Positions 46,101 to 52,427 of a stretch of DNA of 64,000 bases are shown piece after piece. How positions within the stretch are numbered: the stretch's first letter is position 1; every line of letters begins with the position of its first letter. The notes beneath the pieces were generated by a model that was not told the DNA's origin, ran no database searches, and saw only the letters and a list, made by a program, of their open reading frames with translations. Origin of the DNA: a virus; the IMG/VR virus record IMGVR_UViG_3300013113_000285, positions 1 through 64,000 of that record. One strand, given 5' to 3'. The translations under genes and the position numbers were made by a program.

Positions 46101-48733
46101 ACCTCGGAAAAGTCCCAGTGCATTGCAAGAGTATCTCTTCTTGGAACCTGTATTGCAGAAGATGTGTCGGTATTGAACTCATCATCAAACATGTATGCTT
46201 CTTCGCTTGGATGCAATCTACCAAAGTTAGATGCGTCGGAAGCGTGTGCTCTCACTTCTTCATCAGTTATATTATCATACCAAAATAAAGTTGATGATAT
46301 CTTTAACCTTGTGTCGTTATCAAGAGATTCTGTCTCTGGGTCGCCTGAAGAGTGAAGGGCACCTATTGATACATATTTATCTTTTGATAACAATGCTCTC
46401 GCATTTGCTTCTGCAATATCTGCTGTTACAAGCTCTTCGTCCTCGACAACATCTGCAAGCATTCTTACGCAGTATAACTCTGCTCTGTAATCGGTCGTAG
46501 AACCCCCAGAAACGACGCCTGAGAGGTTTTTCTTAGGAACCAGTCTAACTGCAAGGTTCCACTTTGAATTTTCATAAACTGACTTAAAATATTCTGTTTG
46601 GAGCGTCTGTCCGTCGAACGTCAAAACAAACCTTACATTCTCAGATAAAGGGTCGCTATTTTCTTTTTCAGCCTTGAGGTCAAATAATTCACTTGCCGAA
46701 TAGCCTGAAGAGTATTCTCCTAGAAATGCAATATGCTCTTCATCATTAGTAGGAGGGTCGTAAGCTGGATGCTCTGTCGATAATCTTTTAGGAAAGATGA
46801 CCTGGGTCTCAAAAGTAAATGAGAGGTTTGGAGTCGCACCGTTGCTGATACCTCTGATGTAAGAAGTTGAATCTGCATTACCAGGGTCAGCCTTTGTGTA
46901 AATAAGACCTTGGTCTCTGTCTGCGTTATTGAAATCAACAAACTTCTTTTTGATAGCAGTCGTTCTTCTAGTGTCCTCTAAGGTATAGTCAGCGCCATCA
47001 GAGTATAAGTTTATCTTTACAAGTTCATCGTCGACACCAAAACAACGGATAAGGTTTCTAAAAGCTTTCTCTGTTCCCTTTGACTTGTAGATATAAGAAA
47101 GGTTGTTATAAATGTTTTGGTAAATGGTGTTCTTTACATCTTGGAGTTTTTCCTCAAATTTCTCTTGTTCTCCTCGTGAGAGAATTTCCTCAAAAGCACT
47201 TGCCTCTGTGAATAAGTCAGGAACAACCATACCTGCTGACTCTAATGTTCTTCTAATAAGAGAATAAGGCTTGCTTGTTCTTTCCTCTAATGTATGGTAC
47301 TCTACTTCTTTGAGGTTTACAAGTTCTTTTATTTTTATTTGTGCTGAGTCGAAGTAGCTGGAAATAACTTGTGAAAGTTCTTTTACGTTCTCGCCCTTCT
47401 CTTCGTCTTCCTCAATAATCCAAGCAGGCATTGTGTGATAGATGCTTGAGTTGTTTGTATAGTCATAAGTCAAGCCTTCCTGCATATAAGTTTCTCTTGC
47501 GGAAACAAAATCAGGATGTGAGGAATAAATAATAGGTTCTTTATCTTCTGAAACCTCAAAGAAGCCAGAAGCGTCGAAAGCTGATACCGTGCTTCTTACC
47601 GAACTGTCGTAGTTCAAAATCTCCCCATTTGATATTCTACCAGAATAATCAAGCACAGTTGAATCGATGTTGGTGTTTCCAGTGATACCCTCATTGAACT
47701 TATAGTAGATGCCAATATCTACTTTTCTGTTCTCTGTGTTGTATTTATTGTCGTCAGTGTTCGTTCCGCCATGAATATGTGTATGCCAGTATCTTCCAAT
47801 TTCCTCTTCTGTTCTTCTTCTTTTCCAAAAACGAAATTCATCGACGTACAAACCGTCAGTCGATAATACCCCATTTGATACTCCGTTTATATTTAGAGAC
47901 AGTTCTGCTTGCGAAACAGAAGTTAAGGCAGTTCCAGTCGTGTTAGTATAAACGAGAGTACCGTTCTTATAGACTTCAAATTTTATCTGCGAACCTTCAT
48001 TTACAGTACAGAATGAAACGTGATTCCAAGAATCTGTAATCAAGTCTGTAATTGTTGTTGATTCTGTTGTAGTATTCCCTGCATCATCTTTAGCGGAAAG
48101 GACTAATAATCCAGTTGAGAAATATGTTGCCGACAATATTGTGGATTGAGCCTCGTTTGCAATATTATAGAGAACCACTCTTCCTGAGAACGTGTTTTCT
48201 AATTTAGCCCAGAACTCTACAGTATTACCCAGACTTCCATCAACATATAAATTAGAATTCCTATAGATTGAGGTGTCCCAAATATTTGAGTTGCCTTGCT
48301 TTACTGGAAACTGTTTGGATAGTTCTTCTTTTTCTCCCTCGATTACGCCAGGCTGGTTGTTTGGACCACCCTTGACGAAAACAGATTGACTTGACCCTAA
48401 GCGGATATGACCTACACTCTTAGGATAAGCATTATCCATAATCCATAGGTCAAGTTCAGAAGAGTCATAGAACCACTTTTCTTTTTCTGATTGCGAACCA
48501 TCATAAGGATAAGTCTGATAGATTCTATTGAAAGAGTCTTCGTAATATTTCTGTGCTGAACCATAGAAGGAAAAGTTCTCTGGTTTAGAATAATCTACGT
48601 GGGAGTGAAATTTATTATTTGCTCTTACGACGTCTCTTGAAAGCTCTGGAGATTCTAAATCAGTTTTGATTTTATCTGCTTGACTTTTTGTAAGAACCTT
48701 GTTACTTTTATTGAATAAGTCTTTTGTACTCAT
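37181..48733 (-). CDS. Giant 3850-residue tail/baseplate protein with several LamG-like domains
   Basis: At 11.5 kb this is the largest gene of the window. The N-terminus contains FSFYGSAQKYYEDSFNRIYQ, a start I associate with huge phage LamG proteins. Concanavalin-like (LamG) domains are readable at about 165-330 (GNTVEFWAKL ... YVDEFRFWKRRRTEEEI), 930-1095 (PFSISAWVYVENA ... IADVCIFNKELSQAEVTEIY) and 2330-2640 (AVSIWAQPETI ... DEFTIFRGILPSDSISAIF); a weaker one may lie at 650-850. Between them are tail-type unknown segments. Such lectin folds usually bind glycans, so a host-contact or peripheral wedge role is likely. No stop or frameshift interrupts it. Its ATGA overlap couples it to the next gene. 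It takes the place where T4 keeps gp7, gp8, gp9 and gp10. Confidence 0.88.
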   Translation of the reverse strand: MSTKDLFNKSNKVLTKSQADKIKTDLESPELSRDVVRANNKFHSHVDYSKPENFSFYGSAQKYYEDSFNRIYQTYPYDGSQSEKEKWFYDSSELDLWIMDNAYPKSVGHIRLGSSQSVFVKGGPNNQPGVIEGEKEELSKQFPVKQGNSNIWDTSIYRNSNLYVDGSLGNTVEFWAKLENTFSGRVVLYNIANEAQSTILSATYFSTGLLVLSAKDDAGNTTTESTTITDLITDSWNHVSFCTVNEGSQIKFEVYKNGTLVYTNTTGTALTSVSQAELSLNINGVSNGVLSTDGLYVDEFRFWKRRRTEEEIGRYWHTHIHGGTNTDDNKYNTENRKVDIGIYYKFNEGITGNTNIDSTVLDYSGRISNGEILNYDSSVRSTVSAFDASGFFEVSEDKEPIIYSSHPDFVSARETYMQEGLTYDYTNNSSIYHTMPAWIIEEDEEKGENVKELSQVISSYFDSAQIKIKELVNLKEVEYHTLEERTSKPYSLIRRTLESAGMVVPDLFTEASAFEEILSRGEQEKFEEKLQDVKNTIYQNIYNNLSYIYKSKGTEKAFRNLIRCFGVDDELVKINLYSDGADYTLEDTRRTTAIKKKFVDFNNADRDQGLIYTKADPGNADSTSYIRGISNGATPNLSFTFETQVIFPKRLSTEHPAYDPPTNDEEHIAFLGEYSSGYSASELFDLKAEKENSDPLSENVRFVLTFDGQTLQTEYFKSVYENSKWNLAVRLVPKKNLSGVVSGGSTTDYRAELYCVRMLADVVEDEELVTADIAEANARALLSKDKYVSIGALHSSGDPETESLDNDTRLKISSTLFWYDNITDEEVRAHASDASNFGRLHPSEEAYMFDDEFNTDTSSAIQVPRRDTLAMHWDFSEVTTTDGSGEFIVDDLSEDFDKSTIPINAKAIQFDGDITAGQTDHVKVLDSDDFSFTDGASNDEPFSISAWVYVENASGGDNGPFVSKATVGGATPTEYIFKHESGRLRAFLYSGSGFGNSVNIFANSAGITNSTWHNVVMTYDGSNTGAGVTFYVDASPQAATVSTSGTYSGMTNTSEPLIIGRTNNDPPSAGQAFEDKIADVCIFNKELSQAEVTEIYNSNAVKNMYRFSDKDSIISWWKMGDDLDTTGANGIKDYIGSNHGTLTNGASIVDEVTLSTDNIITGRYGWFTDLVGHQVTGKGVYFTEDDKQIVNREFIHSAKHRTPEVINSEDLVEIRSQDDLTFTKDAQVVTHFFAAEKSMYQTISDDMINLFATIVEFNDLIGQPVNRYRLQYKALEKFRARYFEKVNNVPSLEKYIELYKWIDSSIGLMLQELIPVSSNFSADLRNMVESHVLERNKYWTKFPTLEMAGEPPLGIVKGINELTYNWKDGHTPVGSETIEDDKFLYGDQRVQGTDPLITTGDSDVDDNREVLRRVSTRTTAGRTQIISGVEQDMPILRESPLVPASPGVPAVPGPTYSGQAYVTRALAKPYRLNLDIAPTIHGGSNFSPTTKDPNAFIRAATRIIPGVATVGIDIDNGDNPTTYEEWKKLYKVKRTTTITISDTETSLTEYLNGDFAYPYYGADFRDASPYITGQHSDSYGDDAEIPMQGPFTETWVGGNQHRHIFYKTQTDRPELYIDDAGVLKHPHEVDPNLPAARFTRDELAKRPVNIENIKTEGDQPFGNYQRDYEIVQTSGRTKNNSWFVSNEGVSLTETTSPFISGTVEFSLPDRGRTEHVFVERFSAPGDPLTLSRGYLDTLAEEFSVYNSVNFRNLEERLDYQRRLYTHSGVYQGSQGYEDTTTGIPSVHKVNRNPALRPLETGCKTLYDNAYVSHQIPRSDLQYAFITASIDYDKYRPGEAPYPHPHTHCAADTIPVRFSGYYDDIHIVKGDEGYEASYADYQGAGYRFIRNVENSQVISQRKTNTYSQLNRTPRNGALDRSVSTFVEPAVVWNKPNTHYVLNEEYSNLAAQGETLGDLRKNVSPLTYSYSNNLEVFSNEELTRAVDIDKTSKSGFSETLMEVFKKAELLFSRSVARELIFPKHKNVGLKKTRFRSEFDTYKFFWKDKMFDRVKCSNTTKLGYEMTPEFQRLFKQKFSVDVMDGYHFSQSSSTEQEHYKVIGDLTYMGEDRTRHMITRKDLDITDTEHPLYDPSTPVGFLGLEEICEAESTSSDIVPVYSSVEIERNKTAPIPSPQLYHNPYNESYKESEGWINRKPITSDNKPAYNDYDSFSEEVKLAAQNYGLVSEFRISEHMDKYILENGGNFRAKNYDFLTLDGASHDGEFHTLSSGTSIKETSSFYSIKKEDNSLTLTAYPTSSSDDTLVKNNAEGFFGYNPIYAPSNSTFSISNSVNSNVEINASSIENYTSIEPYQNGTSAAGKFDLDTTNDYLVVNINSIKKDNLPPLSNGFRVDPNATFDDMPIAVSIWAQPETIAPNTSYGMWSAGSGSGERSINLFSHYYYMNGHTSYQNLGLTFVVSDGTATPDEGMPGTTLGATSSVYTFFNSDGSIALLSESKMNNIVVQLVPPSYTATSGGEDLNYLIKVWLNGDELYGVNVAELTSSNYLSRNSGGQSISAYSPCPMGDWKHIDTSPWFADYDTSFSDANLKGITTISNFVVGNCNYHQSRDNSASTGNRFKGILDEFTIFRGILPSDSISAIFNNGIPNNVNELLANNQIVGNCVYDTTVNQSIFSGGQVYSFPVPATVDNGEFDLGGKYYSNFESASGSNIVPLGWTTNESDETPANGPTIQASTLGAGNSVFGLRGHSDLHSDVDDPPGPTGASNDHYRWIQHPQVFATGIEVSFKVYEGRSSGDYDLTEAPDKSAGEDLWLQYKVGTAGTWTTSGSPIQAGDRGGSTGAGQWNLINTVTRTINGVGESQANPIYLRWISYAEVGSSTSNADTWGVDDIEISEVGITAEQYIAAEAQRIQILAGSTAFVQYSDFDEENYSKEEQQLIEASLPVWHRIGVPSYDKVVNQGQWDSDFFNSYVHTDNINFIEKADKKHDELAVDTTETVKLKVNAIKKLLPYEGFYPQDRVVQIANLFVEKISPDIIHDEKVYKDQAVQAALQHFFAPGILYNSIKAGVACDWASYTNESGLEPSYFGDSVKYYETLDGTSVLKYSSRMAPQWYTGGRTGSYDVTELLVTQPTSVDSTTATSEITDFSKSITTNEGAVLNSYTDPNNFNVDYNIKNLIITKAPSKRLPFESILDPYKYLLDGRDGTQVSDSTNHILTHQNQHFLMNPSYYEDPVAYNITAVGGAYTVTEDTANSNYKNYNYPYFEISKGVQSKDNRYELSINNFIAETTKFFIKGESLSSFASAKPQGEGYLMESGSTYYMDVVLDKSSEFLPVNSPGGLGGRYFGPPVRWIDGDGSFDFYGYEKDKISDAAFAPYVPPYFYASTTARVSFSATETKKYSLDEIFKFSEIEEVSPQVDEYFSNQALGRVRKSLVSGSPQSPDDGDYQDSVAFSSRMPLSASIELFGKTSLSRQEFDEEGNPVSISTANNEELDTWVIYSKFECPLFDFSAASNASDEGTLSTLGITTDTAETVSTDNYEYTSSYLDTTNTERFTTDKRTGSGIWAGYGSQVDGKGVTISIRESFPQGVSATTGSLIEVCGFTPETKQIGRVADSKEISEAVLMIPFLDEPLTTEQRLFGGESRQVYATINVDDRNFIKINNLEYRKQKRDFDKNQVIYTTDSGEEIRQTSITNMIEGMRNYNVPPLFDFETYDEAPFAMYFFEFKHTLDREDLSNIWQGLQPKVAKEASLDSVEISHEINSHELFGNLGEIPKGVRWMVFKVKKKAEKSYYNLTEDSRDDSRFKFDFEVGTKEPEYGYNYPYDYFTMLEMIQVEANAEKEIDPVEQYRKRKGESEE

Positions 48734-50134
48734 TTAGTCAACCCTAAACTTGAAAATCTCTTCCTGTTCTTTCAACTCTCCGTTGATTGAGAACAACAAT
48801 TTGATTCCATACATATATCCCTTTTCTAAAAGGGACATATCAAAATCAAAATAGCTACCCAAGGCATCGTAAGAAACTAGTGTATGTTCGTTATTAGTAC
48901 CGCTTGTTCCAATACCATAGTCAAGAATTACTTCTTCATCTACAAGTCGAACAACCTTGTAGTACATTTTCTCAACAATTAAGTTCTCAATTTCATTACT
49001 TGCTACCGTATAAATAGTTGGATTCCAATCTTTTTGTCTGGTGTAAACCCTGAATTTTGCGGTTTCCTGCCTTGTGTAAGAAGTTTTCAAGTTAGTGATG
49101 TCCGTGACATACTCCGTATCACTTGCGTCTGTTTCGACCTGTCTGCTCAACAATGTTATGGAACCTGTTTTTACCAAGTTTGCATCGGCGGTCCACTTTT
49201 CGTAAATAGTTGATACAGCTACGGTATTTGGTACTGTAACTACTGCCTTATAAACACCTGTTTCAACGTTTGTTATAACACCAGTCGTTATCGATGTCGT
49301 CATAGCTTCGTCCTCAAAAAGCTCTAGTGCAACTGTACCGACAAGGTTCGTCCTTTCACCACCGATGGAGTTATAGAGGTAGATGCTCTGCTCGTTAGAT
49401 GCGACGAAGGGAGAAGCCTTGTAGAACTTGCCTCTATCGTCGCTATTTGTATTTGAGTCCCTTGCCTCAATGACTGGACGTTTGAAGAAGAATTCTGATG
49501 AACGAGAGAAGAATTTCTTTGTATAAAAATTCTGTTCTTGTGAACCATCTGTGAGTGCCCCATCTATTGTGATTATCAATCCGTTGTCGGTTGGTATAGT
49601 ACCATCAAAGATGTCTTCGATATATCCAGTAATATCTACTTCTAAGTTTTCCTCGCCCGTGTCGAACCTTTGAGTTGCAATTTCAGTAACTCCTGCTTCT
49701 AGTCCACCTGCTACAGTCCAAGCGGTTGATACTGCTCTGTTCGTCCAGCTTGCAACATCTTCGTCTTTATAAGACTCCATATCAAGACCATTACCCTCAA
49801 CAAATGAATTCGCAAGATGATAAACCTTTAGGTCATAGTTTCTTGCGAGAGTAAAAGGATGAACTGCGTTGGTAAGTTTTAGTACAAACTTCACATCAGA
49901 AGGAAAAGAGCCGTAGTGACTCACAATGGCAGCAGTATCGAATTTGATAAGAACTCGTGCTTCCTCAAGCTTGTCTGCATCAACAGATGGACTGGGGTGT
50001 TGTCCGAAAATGAAGAACACTTCAAGTGAATCTGAAAGACCCATATTGGCATCAGTCCCTCTTTCCTTTAGACTTTCTTTATAAGCATTTGTGATAGTTG
50101 TATCAGCAGTTGCGTAAAACTTTTTTACAGACAT
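48734..50134 (-). CDS. DNRLRE-like structural protein of the baseplate region
   Basis: The 466-residue product opens KKFYATADTTITNAYKESLK, followed by GLSDSLEVF and EEARVLIKFDTAAI. This 'tandem markers then R-x-L-x-x-F-D' layout is that of DNRLRE-type beta-sandwich domains found in surface and adhesion proteins. Residues 40-220 form this domain; after a linker come two or three further beta-rich domains (TTGVITNVETGVYKAVVTV resembles an immunoglobulin-like strand pair). No signal peptide or enzyme motif is visible. Wedged between gp6 and the LamG giant, it is probably a peripheral baseplate component. T4 has gp7 at this position in the order, but I see no sequence relationship. Confidence 0.75.
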   Translation of the reverse strand: MSVKKFYATADTTITNAYKESLKERGTDANMGLSDSLEVFFIFGQHPSPSVDADKLEEARVLIKFDTAAIVSHYGSFPSDVKFVLKLTNAVHPFTLARNYDLKVYHLANSFVEGNGLDMESYKDEDVASWTNRAVSTAWTVAGGLEAGVTEIATQRFDTGEENLEVDITGYIEDIFDGTIPTDNGLIITIDGALTDGSQEQNFYTKKFFSRSSEFFFKRPVIEARDSNTNSDDRGKFYKASPFVASNEQSIYLYNSIGGERTNLVGTVALELFEDEAMTTSITTGVITNVETGVYKAVVTVPNTVAVSTIYEKWTADANLVKTGSITLLSRQVETDASDTEYVTDITNLKTSYTRQETAKFRVYTRQKDWNPTIYTVASNEIENLIVEKMYYKVVRLVDEEVILDYGIGTSGTNNEHTLVSYDALGSYFDFDMSLLEKGYMYGIKLLFSINGELKEQEEIFKFRVD

Positions 50135-51972
50135 TATACAATCACTCCCTTAATATCAAATTCTGGATAACGAACTTCATATATAACATTTTTAGGCATC
50201 TCGATATATCTTCCGTCAGCAGAGGTCATCTTATCTAAATTAAAAGAAACGTCGGAATAGACTCTATCTCCAACATCTCCATTTCTTCTTGTAATTTTTA
50301 CGTCAGTTACGTCAAGGATTCCCTCGACATTTCTTAATTCTTTATAAATGTCTGTAATGAAAAAAGGCTCGCCAATGTCTGGTAGTCTAGAAAATCTTTT
50401 TTGCAATCTTTCGTATGCTGAAGCTAATACCTCAAACTTTGTTCTCTCTAATGAGCCGACTGCGACAAAATCAATACTGAGGTTTATTACCCTTGCGTCG
50501 AGTATATCGATAGTATCATTTATCATCTTGTTCTTCTGCAACCAAGTCTTTACGTTGTTCTTCATGACATCGTTAGACTCCACAAGAATACCAGATTCTC
50601 CCTCTGAAATGAGATAGAGATTGAGATTTCTCTTGAGAGAATCGTTATCTCTCATGATTCTGCACCTTTTTACTGAGCCGAATTTTGCAGGCATCTGATA
50701 TACGAACGACTCATAATCTTGTTGAGTCACTGCCCTGTTCTGTGTTGCGAATGTATCTCTGATTCTATGCCTCAACTCTTCTGAGTTTGGAATGTCAATA
50801 TCTCCAATTATTGGCTCTTCATTATCCACTTCTAGCGAATTGATGACTTCTGTGACCTTCGCAGCGTTCAAGCTCACTTGGTCGTTGAACTCCATACTGT
50901 ATTCTGAAACCCCTGTTAACTGACCCGTTCTAATATTTACATTCTGTACTGTATTTACCCTGTAAGTTACTGTGAGTGTTGTGTTGGCTGGTGCTATTCC
51001 AAACTTGTCACTTTGGATAAGTCTTGTCGGGTCAAATGAGGTATCTTGTATATAGCTCTTGCCGTGAATATCAAGTATGGACGTTTGCGGTTCAGAAATA
51101 TAATCTTCAGGTATTTCGGAATCAGAACTTGCGCCGAAGACCAACTCTGTTGTTCTAATATTTCTATTCTTGATAAACCTTCTCGGCACAACTACGGGCT
51201 TCAAAATCTCTGCTGCCTGGTCTCCAGCGTTATAGGTCTCACCGCCGCTGCCAGTTGTCTTACTCCTGTTCGTTATACCTTTATATACAACATTTTGGCT
51301 CAAATAATCAACTTCATAATATTCATTTCCTTCGGAATCTACAATAGAGATTATTTCAGATATATCGAGCGCATTTAGAGTTAGCTTATTGAATCTCTTG
51401 TATGAACCAACGTCAATGAATTCTGTTCTAATTTCTCCAGACATTACCTGACCGTAAGTCTTTACTGCATAATGAGTTGGATTTCCAGTGGTTTCATCGA
51501 CACGAGCAACTCTTATGGATGCCGATGGATTTCCAAAATGAACGTCTTGATTCAAGATGAAAGCCGCTCCAGTTGTAGCTGTAAAACTTGCGCCCTGCTT
51601 CAATATTGGAACATAGTTCATGTCTGGTCCGATGCCCGTTGAAGTAGCTGGTACTAAAACATACACCGCCGCTGTTCCATATGAAGATGAAGCTCCGCCG
51701 AACTTATAACCAAGCTGTCTTCCTAACTTGAGTATGTTTTCATATTCAGTAGCTGTTTCTACGAAAGTTTCATTTGCCTGATAGTCGATATAAAAGGAAA
51801 GAATGTCTCCGATATAGGCAACAGTATCTATGACAAGAGAGCCGAATGAAGCCTCGTTAAAGTCTCTGTAGGTATTTGGGTAATATCTCTTGATATAATC
51901 AATTAGGTCAGTCTTGATTGTATCAAACTCACGACTTGTGTATTTTATTGATACTGCTCGCTTTTTACTCAT
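50134..51972 (-). CDS. 6: Baseplate wedge protein gp6-like (baseplate J family)
   Basis: This 612-residue protein has the standard gp6/gpJ opening: YTSREFDTIKTDLIDYIKRY, then NEASFGSLVIDTVAYIGDIL and the helix GRQLGYKF. The central part is a beta-rich J domain, and the C-terminal half has RIRDTFATQNRAVTQQDYES, common to baseplate J proteins, ending with the DIYKELRNVEGILDVTDVKI domain. T4 gp6 forms the continuous ring that controls sheath contraction; the length is close to T4's 660. It lies just after gp25 and its stop overlaps the start of the following DNRLRE-like gene (TAATG-type junction). Confidence 0.93.
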   Translation of the reverse strand: MSKKRAVSIKYTSREFDTIKTDLIDYIKRYYPNTYRDFNEASFGSLVIDTVAYIGDILSFYIDYQANETFVETATEYENILKLGRQLGYKFGGASSSYGTAAVYVLVPATSTGIGPDMNYVPILKQGASFTATTGAAFILNQDVHFGNPSASIRVARVDETTGNPTHYAVKTYGQVMSGEIRTEFIDVGSYKRFNKLTLNALDISEIISIVDSEGNEYYEVDYLSQNVVYKGITNRSKTTGSGGETYNAGDQAAEILKPVVVPRRFIKNRNIRTTELVFGASSDSEIPEDYISEPQTSILDIHGKSYIQDTSFDPTRLIQSDKFGIAPANTTLTVTYRVNTVQNVNIRTGQLTGVSEYSMEFNDQVSLNAAKVTEVINSLEVDNEEPIIGDIDIPNSEELRHRIRDTFATQNRAVTQQDYESFVYQMPAKFGSVKRCRIMRDNDSLKRNLNLYLISEGESGILVESNDVMKNNVKTWLQKNKMINDTIDILDARVINLSIDFVAVGSLERTKFEVLASAYERLQKRFSRLPDIGEPFFITDIYKELRNVEGILDVTDVKITRRNGDVGDRVYSDVSFNLDKMTSADGRYIEMPKNVIYEVRYPEFDIKGVIV

Positions 51973-51995
51973 TATTGTGGTTCTCCAATATATCC

Positions 51996-52388
51996 CTAAT
52001 TAGTTCCAACCTCTATTTCCAGTGAGGTAAAAAGATTGAGTGGAACGATGCGAAAACGAATATCTAGGTTTAGTCCGTTATCACTAGAACCTGATTTATC
52101 AAAGAGAGAATTGAATTCAACCTTTATAACTTCGACAAAGGGCATATAAGCTTTCACTTGTTGCCTTATCTTAGAATCTATATTCGAACGAACAATTTGA
52201 TTGTTATTTTCAAAAAGAAAATTTCTCAACCCAACACCAAAATCTGGATACATCACTCTTTCACCAGGTGCAGTCAGTAAGAGCATTTTTAAATTCTGTC
52301 TTACAAGGTCAATATAATCTTTATTAAGCTCATATCCATCAACTGGGTCTTTTGTTAGTGGAAGCTTTGGTGATAATCCTCTTGACAT
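51996..52388 (-). CDS. 25: Baseplate wedge protein gp25-like
   Basis: This 130-residue product is the normal size for the gp25/GPW family. The diagnostic segment LLLTAPGERVMYPDFGVGLR holds the conserved E-R and the P-D-F-G-x-G-L turn; FNSLFDK and DIRFRIVPLN are the closing strands. In T4, gp25 clamps the sheath's first ring to gp6 at the wedge core, and the homologue in type VI secretion is TssE. It is followed by gp6, as in T4-like genomes. The start follows GGAGGAG at good spacing. A CTATTTAT element of the proposed late-promoter class lies about 20 bases upstream, suggesting a new transcription unit begins here. Confidence 0.94.
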   Translation of the reverse strand: MSRGLSPKLPLTKDPVDGYELNKDYIDLVRQNLKMLLLTAPGERVMYPDFGVGLRNFLFENNNQIVRSNIDSKIRQQVKAYMPFVEVIKVEFNSLFDKSGSSDNGLNLDIRFRIVPLNLFTSLEIEVGTN

Positions 52389-52403
52389 AGTTTTCTCCTC
52401 CTC

Positions 52404-52411
52404 ATAAATAG
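52404..52411 (-). promoter_or_regulatory. Putative late promoter before gp25
   Basis: CTATTTAT on the minus strand, 16 bases before the gp25 start and directly before GAGGAGGAG. It shares the core of the sheath and scaffold copies but has C instead of A before it. Confidence 0.35.
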
Positions 52412-52427
52412 GACGAACTATTTTATT

